From the NCBI RefSeq assembly GCF_000378965.1, contig NZ_KB900536.1:755583-819582 (forward strand): 64,000 nt of DNA, given 5' to 3'. This document shows, in pieces, positions 1-9,783 of this stretch. The notes beneath the pieces are model-generated. The model was not told where the DNA came from and searched no databases. It saw nothing but the letters and a program-made list of their open reading frames with translations. The stretch comes from Thioalkalivibrio thiocyanodenitrificans ARhD 1. Its GTDB lineage: Bacteria > Pseudomonadota > Gammaproteobacteria > Ectothiorhodospirales > Ectothiorhodospiraceae. Position 1 is the first letter of the stretch, and each line of letters starts with the position of its first letter. The position numbers and the translations under genes are program-made.

Positions 1-194
1 TGGCCCGTCCGATCACACCGCAGCAGGCCCGATTGCCCACCGGCAGCTTCGTCGCGCCCACCAATCTCGAGTTCTACCTGCTTGGCAACGAACCGTGGCA
101 TGACGCCGATGCCGGCGAAGACCGCCAGGACGGTGATGCCCTTTCGAATCGCCGCGATGGCGGCACCGCGGGACGTTTCGGTCACGACATGTGA
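1..194 (+). CDS. cpaC: CpaC/RcpA-type Tad secretin, C-terminal end (partial)
   Basis: The open frame enters from the left edge (first full codon at base 3) and stops at 192-194, giving the last 63 residues of a protein. The stretch LPTGSFVAPTNLEFYLLGNE resembles the end of pilus secretins, the outer-membrane ring through which a Tad pilus passes. The identification rests mainly on position: it lies directly upstream of a small lipoprotein gene and of cpaE-cpaF-tadB-tadC. The N-terminal domains and the secretin core are outside the window, so nothing can be said about completeness. Confidence 0.6.
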   Translation, partial: ARPITPQQARLPTGSFVAPTNLEFYLLGNEPWHDADAGEDRQDGDALSNRRDGGTAGRFGHDM

Positions 195-227
195 GCGCGT
201 TGCGTACCCATATACGAGGACAATCGC

Positions 228-479
228 ATGCACACCGTTCGAGTCATGATGCTGATATCGCTATCCGTTGCACTCACGGCATGCGCCGCCCTGACACCCG
301 GAGGCGAGCGCCCGGAGTTCGGCGAATCCGTACGCCACATGATACAGATGCAGACGTACGCGCCCGGCGATGAGGTGCCATCACTGCGGGGAGACACGGG
401 GGCCGAGGCCATGGAGGCACACCGCCGGGATACGGGCACCCCGGAGCGCTTCGGAAAGGGACTGATGGGCCTGGATTAG
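228..479 (+). CDS. Small Tad-locus lipoprotein
   Basis: An 83-residue protein with an N-terminal hydrophobic segment and lipobox LTAC (Cys19), so it is probably an outer-membrane lipoprotein of the pilus locus. The mature part contains FGESVRHMIQMQTY, a pattern I associate with small lipoproteins lying between secretin and cpaE genes in Tad clusters. It occupies the place where cpaD often sits but is much shorter than typical CpaD, so orthology is not claimed. GAGGACA seven bases before the ATG is a good ribosome site. It starts 33 bases after the secretin stop and is probably co-transcribed with it. Confidence 0.7.
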   Translation: MHTVRVMMLISLSVALTACAALTPGGERPEFGESVRHMIQMQTYAPGDEVPSLRGDTGAEAMEAHRRDTGTPERFGKGLMGLD

Positions 480-567
480 CGCGAGGGGGGGACCCGCGCA
501 ACCGCGCGCTGCGGGAATGCCGGGAAAGACACTGACGAGGATTGCCATTCAAGGCGGATGAAACATC

Positions 568-1764
568 ATGCGCTATCGACTAGAAATTCTGGTGGTTGGA
601 CGTTCCAGGGAACAGCTGCTGATGCTGCAGGACCTTCTGGGGCGGCAGGGTGACGTCAACGTAAGGATCCGGCACGTCGGGAACGGCCATACCGATCCGC
701 TGTACGAGGTGGACCCGTTGCCCGATGCGCTGGTGCTGGTGCTCAGCGAGAACTGGCATGCCGAACTGTCGGCGCTGATGGAGCGCCGCGCCACCGAACG
801 CCCTCCGTTGCTGGTGGTTGGGCACGACGGCAACGTCGACCTGATCCGCGAGGCAATGCGTGCCGGTGCGAGGGACTTTTTCACCCCGCCCATCTCCGAG
901 AGCGAGCTCACGCAGTCTCTCCAGAAACTCATGCGCGACCGGATGGCGGAGGCGTCCCGGCACACGGCTCACCTGACGGCCGTCATCAACGCCAAGGGAG
1001 GCTCCGGAGCCAGCATGATTGCCGCCAATATCGCGCACCTTCTGGCCGTTACCGCGTCCGATCGTCGCACGGCACTCATGGACATGGATCTGCAGTTCGG
1101 CGCCCTGCCCCTGTACTTCAACATGACCCCGCGCAACGGCATGGTCAGGGCGCTGGAGTCTGTTGACAGCCTGGACACGATGGCCCTGGAAGGCTACGTG
1201 CAGCCCCACCAGAGCGGCCTGGACCTGCTGGCGTCCGCCCCCGACGAGTTGGTGAGCGTGGCCGATGTTCCGGAGTCGCGCGTGGAACTGCTGTTGCAGG
1301 TCATGAGTGAGGCCTACGACGACATCGTGGTGGATCTGCCGCGTTGGATCGGCGGTTCAACGGCCATGGTGCTGGAGCGTGCGGACCGGGTTCTCGTGGT
1401 CCTTCAACAGGGTGTGGCGCACCTGCGCGATGCGAAGCGCCTGATCGGCATTCTCCGGCAGGAGATCCACATCAGCGGCCCCCGGATCATCATCGTCGTG
1501 AACCGGTACGACAAGCGCAATGCGGTGAGTCTCCGGGATATCCAGGATGCACTGCCGGACCAGGATATCGTGACCTTGCCCAATGATTTCCGTCAGGTCA
1601 CGCAAAGCATCAATATCGGCAGCCCGCTGCCGGAACACGCCGCCCGGGCTCCGGTGACGCGCGAGCTGGCAAAGCTGTCCCGCCGTCTGCATGAGGACCG
1701 GCCGGGTGATGACGGCAGGAAGAGCGGCGGCTGGAGCCTGTTCGGCCTGGGCCGGAGAAGCTGA
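568..1764 (+). CDS. cpaE: Tad pilus assembly ATPase CpaE
   Basis: A 398-residue protein with a receiver-like N-terminal domain (about 1-125) and a ParA/MinD-type ATPase domain (about 133-375). The deviant Walker A is NAKGGSGAS with Lys143, followed by MDMDLQFG. In the family, CpaE/TadZ places the pilus machine at its site in the cell. The receiver-like domain has no clear phosphoacceptor Asp (LVLVLSENWH where a loop Asp would be expected), which is usual for TadZ. The gene is 17 bases upstream of cpaF. Confidence 0.93.
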   Translation: MRYRLEILVVGRSREQLLMLQDLLGRQGDVNVRIRHVGNGHTDPLYEVDPLPDALVLVLSENWHAELSALMERRATERPPLLVVGHDGNVDLIREAMRAGARDFFTPPISESELTQSLQKLMRDRMAEASRHTAHLTAVINAKGGSGASMIAANIAHLLAVTASDRRTALMDMDLQFGALPLYFNMTPRNGMVRALESVDSLDTMALEGYVQPHQSGLDLLASAPDELVSVADVPESRVELLLQVMSEAYDDIVVDLPRWIGGSTAMVLERADRVLVVLQQGVAHLRDAKRLIGILRQEIHISGPRIIIVVNRYDKRNAVSLRDIQDALPDQDIVTLPNDFRQVTQSINIGSPLPEHAARAPVTRELAKLSRRLHEDRPGDDGRKSGGWSLFGLGRRS

Positions 1765-1781
1765 TTGAGGAGTAGACCGTC

Positions 1782-3149
1782 ATGGGCCTGAAGGAACGGT
1801 TCGGAAATGGTGATGGCCGCAGTGCCGAGAACGGGCGAACGGCCTGGGCACAGCGCAGCCAGCGTTCCGGGATGCTGAGTCTCACGGCGCCGGAACAGGA
1901 ATGCAAACAGCAGCTCTTCAAGCAGCTTGTGAAGGTCCTGGACCTCTCCCTTCTCGGCGGTCTGGATGACAAGGACGCGCGCGCCGAGATACAGCAGGTC
2001 TGCGAGAACCTCATGGCCGAGGAGGCGCTGCCAATCAATGCCGGCGTCCGCCAGCGTATCATCTCCGAGCTGCAGGACGAGGTGCTGGGACTGGGTCCAC
2101 TGGAAACGCTGCTGGCGGACAGGACCGTAGCGGACATCCTGGTCAACGGAGCCAACCAGGTCTACGTGGAGCGGCAAGGGAAGCTGGAACAGACCGCCCT
2201 GCGCTTTGACAGCGACCGGCACCTGATGACCATCATCGACCGCATCGTCTCAAGCGTGGGTCGCCGGATCGATGAATCCTCCCCCATGGTGGACGCGCGC
2301 CTGCGGGACGGTTCCCGTGTCAACGCCATCATCCCTCCCCTGGCGGTCGACGGGCCCATGCTCTCCATTCGCCGCTTCGCCGTGGATCGGCTGACCGCGG
2401 AGAATCTGGTCGAGATCGGCACGTTGACGCCGGTCGCGGCACGGTTGCTGGAATCGGTGGTGAAAGCGCGGCTGAACGTGCTGATCTCCGGGGGCACCGG
2501 GGCCGGCAAGACCACCCTTCTCAATGTCCTGTCGGGCTTCATTCCGCACCGGGAACGCATCGTCACCATCGAGGATTCCGCAGAGCTTCAGCTCCAGCAA
2601 CCCCACGTGGTGCGCTTGGAGACCCGTCCTCCCAACATCGAAGGCAAGGGCGAAGTGAGCCAGCGCGACCTGGTACGCAACAGCCTGCGCATGCGCCCGG
2701 ATCGTATCATCGTGGGCGAGGTGCGCGGTGGCGAAGCGCTGGACATGCTTCAGGCCATGAATACCGGTCACGACGGATCCCTGACCACAGTCCATGCCAA
2801 CAGCCCCCGCGATGCATTGACCCGGGTGGAGAGCATGGTGGCCATGAGCGGCGTCAACCTCCCTTCACGACCTCTGAGGGCCCAGATCGCGTCCGCCATC
2901 GATGTGGTCCTGCAGGTGGAGCGCCTGGAGGACGGCAGGCGCCGGGTGGTGAGCATGCAGGAGATCAACGGCCTGGAGGGAGAGATCATCACCATGTCGG
3001 AGATCTTCCGGTTCCAGCGCGAGGGGCTGGATCAGGATGGCAACGTGCTGGGCCAGCTCAAGGCCACCGGCATCGTGCCCAGATTCCATGACCATCTCAA
3101 GCGCAGGGGCCTTGACCCCGGCCTTGACGTGTTCGAACCCGGACGCTAG
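1782..3149 (+). CDS. cpaF: Tad pilus motor ATPase CpaF/TadA
   Basis: A 455-residue secretion-type ATPase that powers pilus extension, and in some species retraction. It shows the conserved N-terminal domain with [10 protein letters not shown], Walker [10 protein letters not shown] at residues 237-245, the acidic [11 protein letters not shown]-like box (TIEDSAELQ), the Walker B region [12 protein letters not shown] and the His box [13 protein letters not shown]. Length and motifs match CpaF closely, and nothing appears missing. It is followed two bases later by tadB, so translation is probably coupled. Confidence 0.96.
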   Translation: MGLKERFGNGDGRSAENGRTAWAQRSQRSGMLSLTAPEQECKQQLFKQLVKVLDLSLLGGLDDKDARAEIQQVCENLMAEEALPINAGVRQRIISELQDEVLGLGPLETLLADRTVADILVNGANQVYVERQGKLEQTALRFDSDRHLMTIIDRIVSSVGRRIDESSPMVDARLRDGSRVNAIIPPLAVDGPMLSIRRFAVDRLTAENLVEIGTLTPVAARLLESVVKARLNVLISGGTGAGKTTLLNVLSGFIPHRERIVTIEDSAELQLQQPHVVRLETRPPNIEGKGEVSQRDLVRNSLRMRPDRIIVGEVRGGEALDMLQAMNTGHDGSLTTVHANSPRDALTRVESMVAMSGVNLPSRPLRAQIASAIDVVLQVERLEDGRRRVVSMQEINGLEGEIITMSEIFRFQREGLDQDGNVLGQLKATGIVPRFHDHLKRRGLDPGLDVFEPGR

Positions 3150-3151
3150 CC

Positions 3152-4135
3152 ATGTCCTGGACCATCTCCGATGAAGTGATCTTCCTCGTCATGATATTCG
3201 TGGCGGCGTTCCTGCTGGTGCAGAGTTTCATGCTGCCCGTCTTCGGCGAGAACCGGCGGGCACGCAAACGCCTCAGGAAACGGCTTAAGTCCATGGAAGG
3301 CATGGAGGGCCAGGCCGGTCATATCTCGCTGGTGCGCAGCAGGTTCCTGCGGGAACTCTCCCCGTTGGAGCGCTGGCTGGAGGCTCTGCCGGGAATGCAA
3401 TCCCTGGAACGGCTGATCGAACAGGCCGGGCACGAGACACCGGCCTATCGGGTGGTCCTCAGGGCCCTGTTGCTGGGCGTCGGCACCGGGCTGGCGTTCG
3501 GCTACCTGCTTCCCCATCCGGCGATGGCCCTGATCGTCGCGTTGTTGGCGGGTGCCTACCCCTTCATCCGGTTGTCCATGGACAAGTCCCGGCGTCTGGC
3601 CAGGTTCGAGGAGCAACTGCCGGATGCCCTGATCATCATGTCCCGGGGTCTGCGGGCCGGGCATCCGTTCGCGGATGCCTTGCGTCTGGTAGCCGAAGAG
3701 ATGCCCGACCCGATCGGCAGCGAGTTCCGAACCACCTTCATGGAGATCAACTACGGCGGTGATGTCCGCATGGCCCTGGGCGGCCTGTTGAACCGGGTGC
3801 AAAGCGTGACCGTCATGGTCTTCGTGACCTCGGTGCTGATCCAGAAGGACACCGGGGGCAATCTCGCCGAGCTTCTGGACGGGCTCGCGGGAGTCGTTCG
3901 TGACCGATTCCGCTTTCACCGCAAGCTGCGGACCCTCTCGGCCCAGGGGCGGATGGCCGGCTGGGTCCTGTCACTCATACCATTCGCGCTGGCTGCGGTG
4001 CTCTCGGTGGTCAATCCGAAGTTTCTGCCCATGCTGACCCAGGATCCCACGGGCCGACAACTGGTCGTGGCCGCATTCGTTCTCATGGTCATCGGCATCA
4101 TCTGGATGCGGAAGATCGTGCGGATCGACGTATGA
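3152..4135 (+). CDS. tadB: Tad inner-membrane platform protein TadB
   Basis: A 327-residue membrane protein with an N-terminal transmembrane segment, two more around residues 105-140 and a C-terminal pair (about 270-320). Between them lies the soluble T2SSF domain (ARFEEQLPDALIIMSRGLRAGH through KDTGGNLAELLDGLA). TadB and TadC form the inner-membrane platform that the CpaF motor acts on. The gene starts two bases after the cpaF stop. Confidence 0.95.
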   Translation: MSWTISDEVIFLVMIFVAAFLLVQSFMLPVFGENRRARKRLRKRLKSMEGMEGQAGHISLVRSRFLRELSPLERWLEALPGMQSLERLIEQAGHETPAYRVVLRALLLGVGTGLAFGYLLPHPAMALIVALLAGAYPFIRLSMDKSRRLARFEEQLPDALIIMSRGLRAGHPFADALRLVAEEMPDPIGSEFRTTFMEINYGGDVRMALGGLLNRVQSVTVMVFVTSVLIQKDTGGNLAELLDGLAGVVRDRFRFHRKLRTLSAQGRMAGWVLSLIPFALAAVLSVVNPKFLPMLTQDPTGRQLVVAAFVLMVIGIIWMRKIVRIDV

Positions 4136-4148
4136 ACGGAGACATGTC

Positions 4149-5114
4149 ATGGAACCGCTAGGCAACCTGATCGCCCTGCTCGACGAGCTCATGACTAACC
4201 CCGAAGCGGCACAAATCGGGTTCGCCGCCATGATGGGGCTGGCGGCCTTTACCCTGATGGTGGCGATGATGCTGTTGCTCGCGGGTCTGGCAGACCCATT
4301 GCGCCGCCGGCTCCAGCATCTCGAGCAGGACGAGGGCGAAAAGCGCACAGGGTCGATCATGATGCGGCTGTTCGCACCCGTGGGCGATTACCTGGTGCCC
4401 ACCGAGCGTGAAAACCGCTCCAGGGCGGCCCTGCGCCTGCGCCACGCAGGGATTCGTTCACCCACCGCATTGCGGGCTTTCTACGGAGCAAAACTGGCCC
4501 TCGCCGCTTTGCTGCCGCTGGTCGTCCTCGGCGTTGTCACCACCTTCTTCCGGGTATCGGTAACCGCAACCCTGCTGTTCGCCATCTCCGCCGCCCTCGG
4601 CGGCTACCTTCTGCCTACCCTGTGGCTGGAGCGGGCCATCCGCCGGCGCACCCGCGCACTGCGCCGCGGCCTGGCGGATGCCCTGGATCTGCTGGTGGTC
4701 TGCAGCGAAGCCGGGCTCGGACTGGGACAGGGAATCCAGCGTGTCGCGGAGGATCTGGAGGTCAGCCACCCGGAGTTGTCGGACGAACTGCTGCTGTTCA
4801 ACATGCAGACGCGCGCCGGTATGGACAACCGGGAGGCGTTGCGGGATCTGGAGGAGCGTACCGGTGTGGAGGACATCCGGGGCCTGGTGACCACGCTCCT
4901 GCAGAGCATGCGGTTCGGCACGAGTATCGCGGCAACGCTGCGGATCTTCGCCGCCGAGATGCGTGACAAGCGCACGCAGGAGGCCGAGGAAAAGGCGGCC
5001 AAGGTCAGCACCAAGATGCTCTTTCCGCTTGTCTTCTGCGTGTTTCCAAGCTTCTTCGTGGTCGCGTTGGGGCCGCCGATGCTGGGCGCCATGGCGGCGC
5101 TGGGCGCACGCTGA
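4149..5114 (+). CDS. tadC: Tad inner-membrane platform protein TadC
   Basis: A 321-residue membrane protein of the T2SSF family. It has an N-terminal transmembrane segment, a hydrophobic pair near residues 110-160, the cytoplasmic motif LADALDLLVVCSEAGLGL and a C-terminal membrane segment after EAEEKAAKVSTKMLFPL. It is the paralogue and partner of TadB. The gene lies 13 bases after tadB in the same orientation. Confidence 0.95.
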   Translation: MEPLGNLIALLDELMTNPEAAQIGFAAMMGLAAFTLMVAMMLLLAGLADPLRRRLQHLEQDEGEKRTGSIMMRLFAPVGDYLVPTERENRSRAALRLRHAGIRSPTALRAFYGAKLALAALLPLVVLGVVTTFFRVSVTATLLFAISAALGGYLLPTLWLERAIRRRTRALRRGLADALDLLVVCSEAGLGLGQGIQRVAEDLEVSHPELSDELLLFNMQTRAGMDNREALRDLEERTGVEDIRGLVTTLLQSMRFGTSIAATLRIFAAEMRDKRTQEAEEKAAKVSTKMLFPLVFCVFPSFFVVALGPPMLGAMAALGAR

Positions 5115-5150
5115 ACCCCTGTCGCCGACCCCGCGGTCGAGGACCATATC

Positions 5151-6098
5151 ATGAGCCTGAAGAAAACCGGTTCCAGGAAGCTTCTTCCGGCACTGGCGTT
5201 GAGCGCGATCCTGGCCGGATGCGCCAGCATTCCCCGAAACGAAAGTCCGGATGTCTACGGGATGCTGTACGACGGTGAATCCACCGCCGCCTATGCCACC
5301 GCGTTCCCGGTAGGGAGCCCCGCGGAAGCTTACGGGAACGGTGACATGGCCGCGCGGGCGGGGGATTTCGACCGCGCCCTTTTCGAGTATATCCGCGGTC
5401 TGCGTCTCGAGTCGGAACCGGTGGCGGAACCCCTGTACCGGATCGGCACCATACATCACCAGCGGGAGAATCACCGGTTGGCCGAACTGGCCTATCGCTG
5501 GGCACTGGAGGTGGATCCGGATCACGGGGCGGGCGCCACCGCGCTCGGCATCATGCAACTGGAGAAGCGCCAGTATGTCGAGGCGGCGGCGCAGCTTGAG
5601 TCTGTCACCCGAAGCGGCAACGCGAACTGGCGCACCTACAATGCCCTGGGAATCCTGTCGGACCTTCACGGGGACTTCGAGGAGGCCGCGCGCCACTTCA
5701 GCGATGCCCTGAACGCCAGTCCCGGGAACCCGGTCGTCCTCAATAACCTCGGATACTCCCGCTACCTGGCGGGAGACCTGGAAGGTGCGCGCGCGGCACT
5801 GCGCCAGGCACTGCGCGGCAATCCACGTTACGAACTGGCGTGGCGAAATCTCGGTCTGGTGCACGCACGCGAAGGCAATTACGACGCCGCGCTGGATGCC
5901 CTTGCCAGAAGCGGCACCGAGGCAGAGGCCTACAACGATATCGGCTACGTGTCCATGGTAGGCGGACGGTATTCCGAAGCAACCTTCTTTTTCCAGGAAG
6001 CGATGCGCCGATCGCCCGCGTTCTATGCAACCGCCAGCGAGAATGCCAGACACCTGGAACGCCGAATCCGAAGAAAGGCGGCTTCCCGGCAGGACTGA
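5151..6098 (+). CDS. tadD: Tad TPR lipoprotein TadD
   Basis: A 315-residue lipoprotein: hydrophobic leader ending in lipobox LAGC (Cys24), then tetratricopeptide repeats over roughly residues 60-300 (for example RTYNALGILSDLHGDFEEAA and LNNLGYSRYLAGDLEGA). In Tad systems TadD is a periplasmic-facing pilotin or scaffold for the secretin. It sits 36 bases after tadC. Confidence 0.92.
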   Translation: MSLKKTGSRKLLPALALSAILAGCASIPRNESPDVYGMLYDGESTAAYATAFPVGSPAEAYGNGDMAARAGDFDRALFEYIRGLRLESEPVAEPLYRIGTIHHQRENHRLAELAYRWALEVDPDHGAGATALGIMQLEKRQYVEAAAQLESVTRSGNANWRTYNALGILSDLHGDFEEAARHFSDALNASPGNPVVLNNLGYSRYLAGDLEGARAALRQALRGNPRYELAWRNLGLVHAREGNYDAALDALARSGTEAEAYNDIGYVSMVGGRYSEATFFFQEAMRRSPAFYATASENARHLERRIRRKAASRQD

Positions 6099-6134
6099 GG
6101 GCACCCGCCGCGGATCTCGCCCGGAGTCACGACG

Positions 6135-6578
6135 ATGAGAATCGGCATACGAAGGAAACAACGGGGATCCGAACTGGTGGAGTTCGCCATTACGGCATGG
6201 CTCCTGTTCGTGCTCCTGTTCGGCATCATCGAGTTCAGCGTGGCGCTCTTCGACAAGGCCACAATAACGAACGCCGCCCGGGAGGGTGCACGCCACGGCA
6301 TCCTGTTCCGCCCGGATCCGCGTGACCTGGCGGCCGAGAATGCCGCCATCACGCAGGCCATCAACGACTACGCGTCCTCCTACCTCATCTCGCTGGGCGG
6401 AGAGGCCGAGATGGCGATCGCCATTCAGCGCTCGAACGGAGGCGGCACCTTCAATGTGGGTGATGAACTTACCGTGACTGTCACCTATCCATACCAGTTC
6501 ATGCTCATTCCGGGATTCATCGCGGGCTTGGGCGGCGGCATCGACCTCTCCTCAACATCGGTCATGCGGGCGGAATAG
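6135..6578 (+). CDS. tadE: Tad minor pseudopilin TadE
   Basis: A 147-residue protein with the TadE signature near the N-terminus: QRGSELVEFAI followed by one long hydrophobic helix (about 20-42) and NAAREGARHG. TadE is processed by the prepilin peptidase after the basic leader and acts as a minor pilus component. It lies directly before tadG (two-base gap). Confidence 0.93.
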   Translation: MRIGIRRKQRGSELVEFAITAWLLFVLLFGIIEFSVALFDKATITNAAREGARHGILFRPDPRDLAAENAAITQAINDYASSYLISLGGEAEMAIAIQRSNGGGTFNVGDELTVTVTYPYQFMLIPGFIAGLGGGIDLSSTSVMRAE

Positions 6579-6580
6579 AC

Positions 6581-7852
6581 ATGCTTCACAATCACGTCTC
6601 CCGGCACCGGTTTGCAGCGTCGCGGCCGCGCCAGCGCGGGGCCTCCATCGTGCTGGTGGCCGTATCGCTGGTCGTCCTTTTGGGGTTGGGTGCCCTGACC
6701 CTGGACGGCGGCAACCTCTACGTGGCCCGTAACGAACTGCAGAACGCATCGGATGCGGGTGCGCTCGCCGGTACCCGCATGCTCTACCTTCCTGACGGTT
6801 CCATGGTGAATGCGGGCGCCAACCAGATTGCACACGATGCCGCCATCGCCAACAGCAGCCAGGGCACACCGGTGGAAGTGGTCAGCGTACAGCGGGGACA
6901 CTGGAGCTTCACCACCAGGACCTTCACGCCCAATCCTTCCCTGGAACCGGTGGATCTGTTCAACGCATCGACGACCGAACTGGACCTGAACCTGAACTTC
7001 ATCAACGCCATGGAAGTGATCACGCAGAGAAGTGCTACACCGGTCCAGGCGTTTCTTGGCTCTGTGTTCGGATTCAGCGGCTACTCCGTATCGGCCCGGG
7101 CGGTCGCCTACATCGGTTTCGCGGGGACTCTGCGGCCCGAGGATGTCGACCAACCCATCGCCATCTGTAGCGATGCCATTACGGATGGAAACGAGTTCTC
7201 ATGTAACGTGGGGCGTTTCATTCCGGATCATTCGGACACCGGCGGCTGGACCAACTTCCGGCATGACGACAGCGGCGCCACCAATGCCAACGAACTCAAT
7301 CAACTGATCTGCAGCAGCGGCAACCCCGATGAAATGCACTTCGGCGATGATATTGCAACCAACAACGGACAGGTGCAGTCAGCCTTCAACTCACTGTATG
7401 CCTGCTGGAAGGAAGAGACCGAGCAGGAGCGGCTATGGAACCTGACTCTTCCGGTGATCGACTGCTCGGGCGGCATCGCCCCCAGCAATCCGCTCGTCGG
7501 CGCGGTCAACCTCAATATCGTGTGGATCGAGGACAGGGGCATTGCCAACAGGATAGACGATGATGCGCCCTGGCAGATGGAACTGCCCCCACTCGATGGC
7601 AACGATGTGTCTCCGGGCTCCTGGAGCAACGATGACCCTGACGGGACCCGGCGCTGGGATGACTTTGTGGAAACCTTCAATATCCGCATGCCGGATGGAA
7701 GCCATGCCTACTGGAGCGATGATCCCCAGGAACGGGGCTGGAAGCAGAAGACCATCTACTTTCTTCCCGATTGCGCCCCGCACGAACCGATCGGACGCAC
7801 GGGTGGAGAGAACTTCGGCGTGCTCGCCCAGATCCCGGTGCTGGTGGACTGA
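6581..7852 (+). CDS. tadG: TadG-like pilus-associated protein
   Basis: A 423-residue protein. Its N-terminus RQRGASIVLVAVSLVVLLGL and ELQNASDAGALAGTR are the Flp/TadG-like pattern of one N-terminal membrane helix followed by a large exported domain. The C-terminal 250 residues are acidic and low in recognisable motifs. TadG is usually the last gene of a tad operon, and here it is followed by a convergent regulator. I see no von Willebrand MIDAS signature, although some TadG proteins carry one. Confidence 0.88.
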   Translation: MLHNHVSRHRFAASRPRQRGASIVLVAVSLVVLLGLGALTLDGGNLYVARNELQNASDAGALAGTRMLYLPDGSMVNAGANQIAHDAAIANSSQGTPVEVVSVQRGHWSFTTRTFTPNPSLEPVDLFNASTTELDLNLNFINAMEVITQRSATPVQAFLGSVFGFSGYSVSARAVAYIGFAGTLRPEDVDQPIAICSDAITDGNEFSCNVGRFIPDHSDTGGWTNFRHDDSGATNANELNQLICSSGNPDEMHFGDDIATNNGQVQSAFNSLYACWKEETEQERLWNLTLPVIDCSGGIAPSNPLVGAVNLNIVWIEDRGIANRIDDDAPWQMELPPLDGNDVSPGSWSNDDPDGTRRWDDFVETFNIRMPDGSHAYWSDDPQERGWKQKTIYFLPDCAPHEPIGRTGGENFGVLAQIPVLVD

Positions 7853-7991
7853 TTGCCGGACGCGAGGGTGGGCGACCCATCGGGTGACCGTGGTACCTCA
7901 AGGACCGATTCAAGCCGGCTGGAGCGAGTACACCCCCGCCACAGCACGCAGAACGGCTGCCGCAGTAGAAAAGGGTGGCGAGATATGCGGG

Positions 7992-8912
7992 CTAGTCGCC
8001 CGGACGCGGCTCTGGTTTCGGCAATCCCAATGTCAGACCCTGATGCCGCGTGCTGGCCGGGACAGGCTGTAATCGCGCTTCCGCACCCGGCTGCCCACCC
8101 CCGGTCGACCTCCCCTGCCGGGCCGCCGCCACACGGTAATGCGAGGGGGTATCGCCCACGTAACGATGGAACGTACGTGTGAAATACGACAGATCGTGAA
8201 AGCCGACATTGAAGCAGACATCGGTGACCGAAGCTCCCGGATGGGCGAGCATGCGCTTCGCCTCCTCGATGCGCGTGCGTTGCACGTACTCCTGAAATGT
8301 CATCTGGTAGTGACGCTTGAAGATGCGGCTGAACTGAAACGGGCTCAGCCTGCAGATCGCGGCCGCCTCCGCCTGAACGATCTTCCCGTGCAGATTGCGC
8401 GCTACATACGTGGAAATCGGGTCCAGGGCAGACGAGTCACCCGGTGCGCCGACACCTCTCATTCGTGCCTCTGGCGGAATCACATTAGGGGGCGTCAATG
8501 TGCCCCGCAGCGGCCGTCGCCCCATGTCGTGGTCCGGCCGGATGGTCGACAACTCGTTGAGTACACACAGGAACCTGTCAACATCCACGGGTTGGACGAA
8601 GAAGTCCCGTACACCCGCGCGAAATGCCCAGACCGCCAGCGGTTCCGAATGCGCCTGGGTGATCATGAGCAGCGGCACGGAGGGCATGCGTTCCTTCACC
8701 AGGCGCAATTCCGCCAGCCCGGGAAGGTCTGGGTAGTCGTACTGAAAACAGGCCACCAGCGGCGCTTCCTGCGCCAGGATCGGCAACGGCGACTCGCCCG
8801 GAAGGATCCGCCGAACCCGGTAGCCGCTCTCCTGCATTCCCGCAATGTATGCGTCGTTCGTGGCATCCCTGATATTGCGTACCACGATCAGGACGCGACC
8901 CCCTGTTTCCAT
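7992..8912 (-). CDS. Receiver-AraC family transcriptional regulator with degenerate receiver
   Basis: A 306-residue protein. I place the start at 8912 because AGGGAG lies eight bases before that ATG; the frame is open further upstream but has no better site. Residues 5-120 read as a CheY-like domain (RVLIVVRNIRDATNDAY, LLMITQAHS, RAGVRDFFVQPVDV). The aligned phosphoacceptor position is Gln57 rather than Asp, and the conserved Lys is Gln in VQPVD. The C-terminal 100 residues are an AraC-type double helix-turn-helix (AICRLSPFQFSRIFKRHY, VTDVCFNVGFHDLSYFTRTF). It is convergent with the tad operon and is a candidate phosphorylation-independent regulator of it, but its target is not shown by the sequence. 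Confidence 0.88.
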   Translation of the reverse strand: METGGRVLIVVRNIRDATNDAYIAGMQESGYRVRRILPGESPLPILAQEAPLVACFQYDYPDLPGLAELRLVKERMPSVPLLMITQAHSEPLAVWAFRAGVRDFFVQPVDVDRFLCVLNELSTIRPDHDMGRRPLRGTLTPPNVIPPEARMRGVGAPGDSSALDPISTYVARNLHGKIVQAEAAAICRLSPFQFSRIFKRHYQMTFQEYVQRTRIEEAKRMLAHPGASVTDVCFNVGFHDLSYFTRTFHRYVGDTPSHYRVAAARQGRSTGGGQPGAEARLQPVPASTRHQGLTLGLPKPEPRPGD

Positions 8913-9783
8913 GACCGGTACTCCCTGACATGCGCTGCCCGATGTCCCGGATGGCAGCCATCGTGGCCGGCGCTGCGGCATGGCAAAAGTCGTGCGTAGG
9001 TACTTGTTGTCCGCCTGGTGCCCCGGTCTTGTGTGATTGCTTAAGAAAGTTTTCCAATGATATGAAAAGCAAAGATATTCGAGGCTATCGCGCGTTTGTC
9101 CGGAAACCTGACGCAATGCCATCGATAAATGTGACGGGGACACTTGACATAAGTGTAGGCAATGTAATAGGGAATTCAAGCATGAACACTACGGACGAAG
9201 GTCCGGGGCCAACGGTCCTGGCGATGGTCGACCCCGGACACGAAGCACGCTCAGCAAACCGTTTTCACGGCGGGGTTGCGCGGCAAACCGCGCCTGCGGG
9301 TCGTTGCCATCCCCGTCGCCCGGTTCACCACCTTCGGCGGCATCTTGAGATCGCCATTGCCCGGCCGCCATTAGCTGGGCTCCCGAGGTGATCCCGTAGG
9401 CCGCCAGCCACACCCCATCCTTCCGGCTTCCTGTACCGGGGAGTGCCCTCACCACCCATGCGGTGGTGCAGGAACGCTATCCACGCAATGGCCGATGGGC
9501 CCCGAAGCGGGGAATCCCGGAGAACCAGGGAGTCCGGCGGCGGCGCGTGGTGCGTCGCTTCGGGAGAATTCCAAGGGTGTTTGTGATAGCTTGGACACGA
9601 AATGATCACATACGATTTTTCTGCCCTGATCATGTCCCTGGAGCGGCGATCCGACTTCTCCTCTGCAGGAAGTCAGGTTCAGGTATGCGCTGATCCGGCT
9701 CCGGACGAACACCCATCAATGACCCGCGGATGAAAGGAACCACGTAACTCCGAGCCACGTCGTAATTGTGAGAAGACACCTAC
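8913..9783. other. 870-bp intergenic region, no convincing gene
   Basis: This gap lies between the AraC regulator and maeB. It has an AT-richer stretch at about 9040-9180, including TTGACA at 9144-9149 with weak -10 candidates. A 69-codon frame at 9181-9391 follows but has no family likeness and no convincing ribosome site. The rest (9400-9780) has only short frames. It is large enough to hold promoters for both flanking genes and possibly a small RNA, but I see no hairpin plus T-run. Confidence 0.5.

Noticed and set aside
4458-6296. A 612-codon open frame on the minus strand
   Set aside because: It lies antisense to tadC and tadD, which have clear family motifs; high GC content keeps antisense frames open, and the product shows no motifs.
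9181-9391. A 69-codon plus-strand frame behind an AT-rich patch
   Set aside because: No convincing ribosome site, no homologue recognised, Arg/His/Pro-rich composition typical of non-coding GC-rich frames. Kept only as an intergenic remark.
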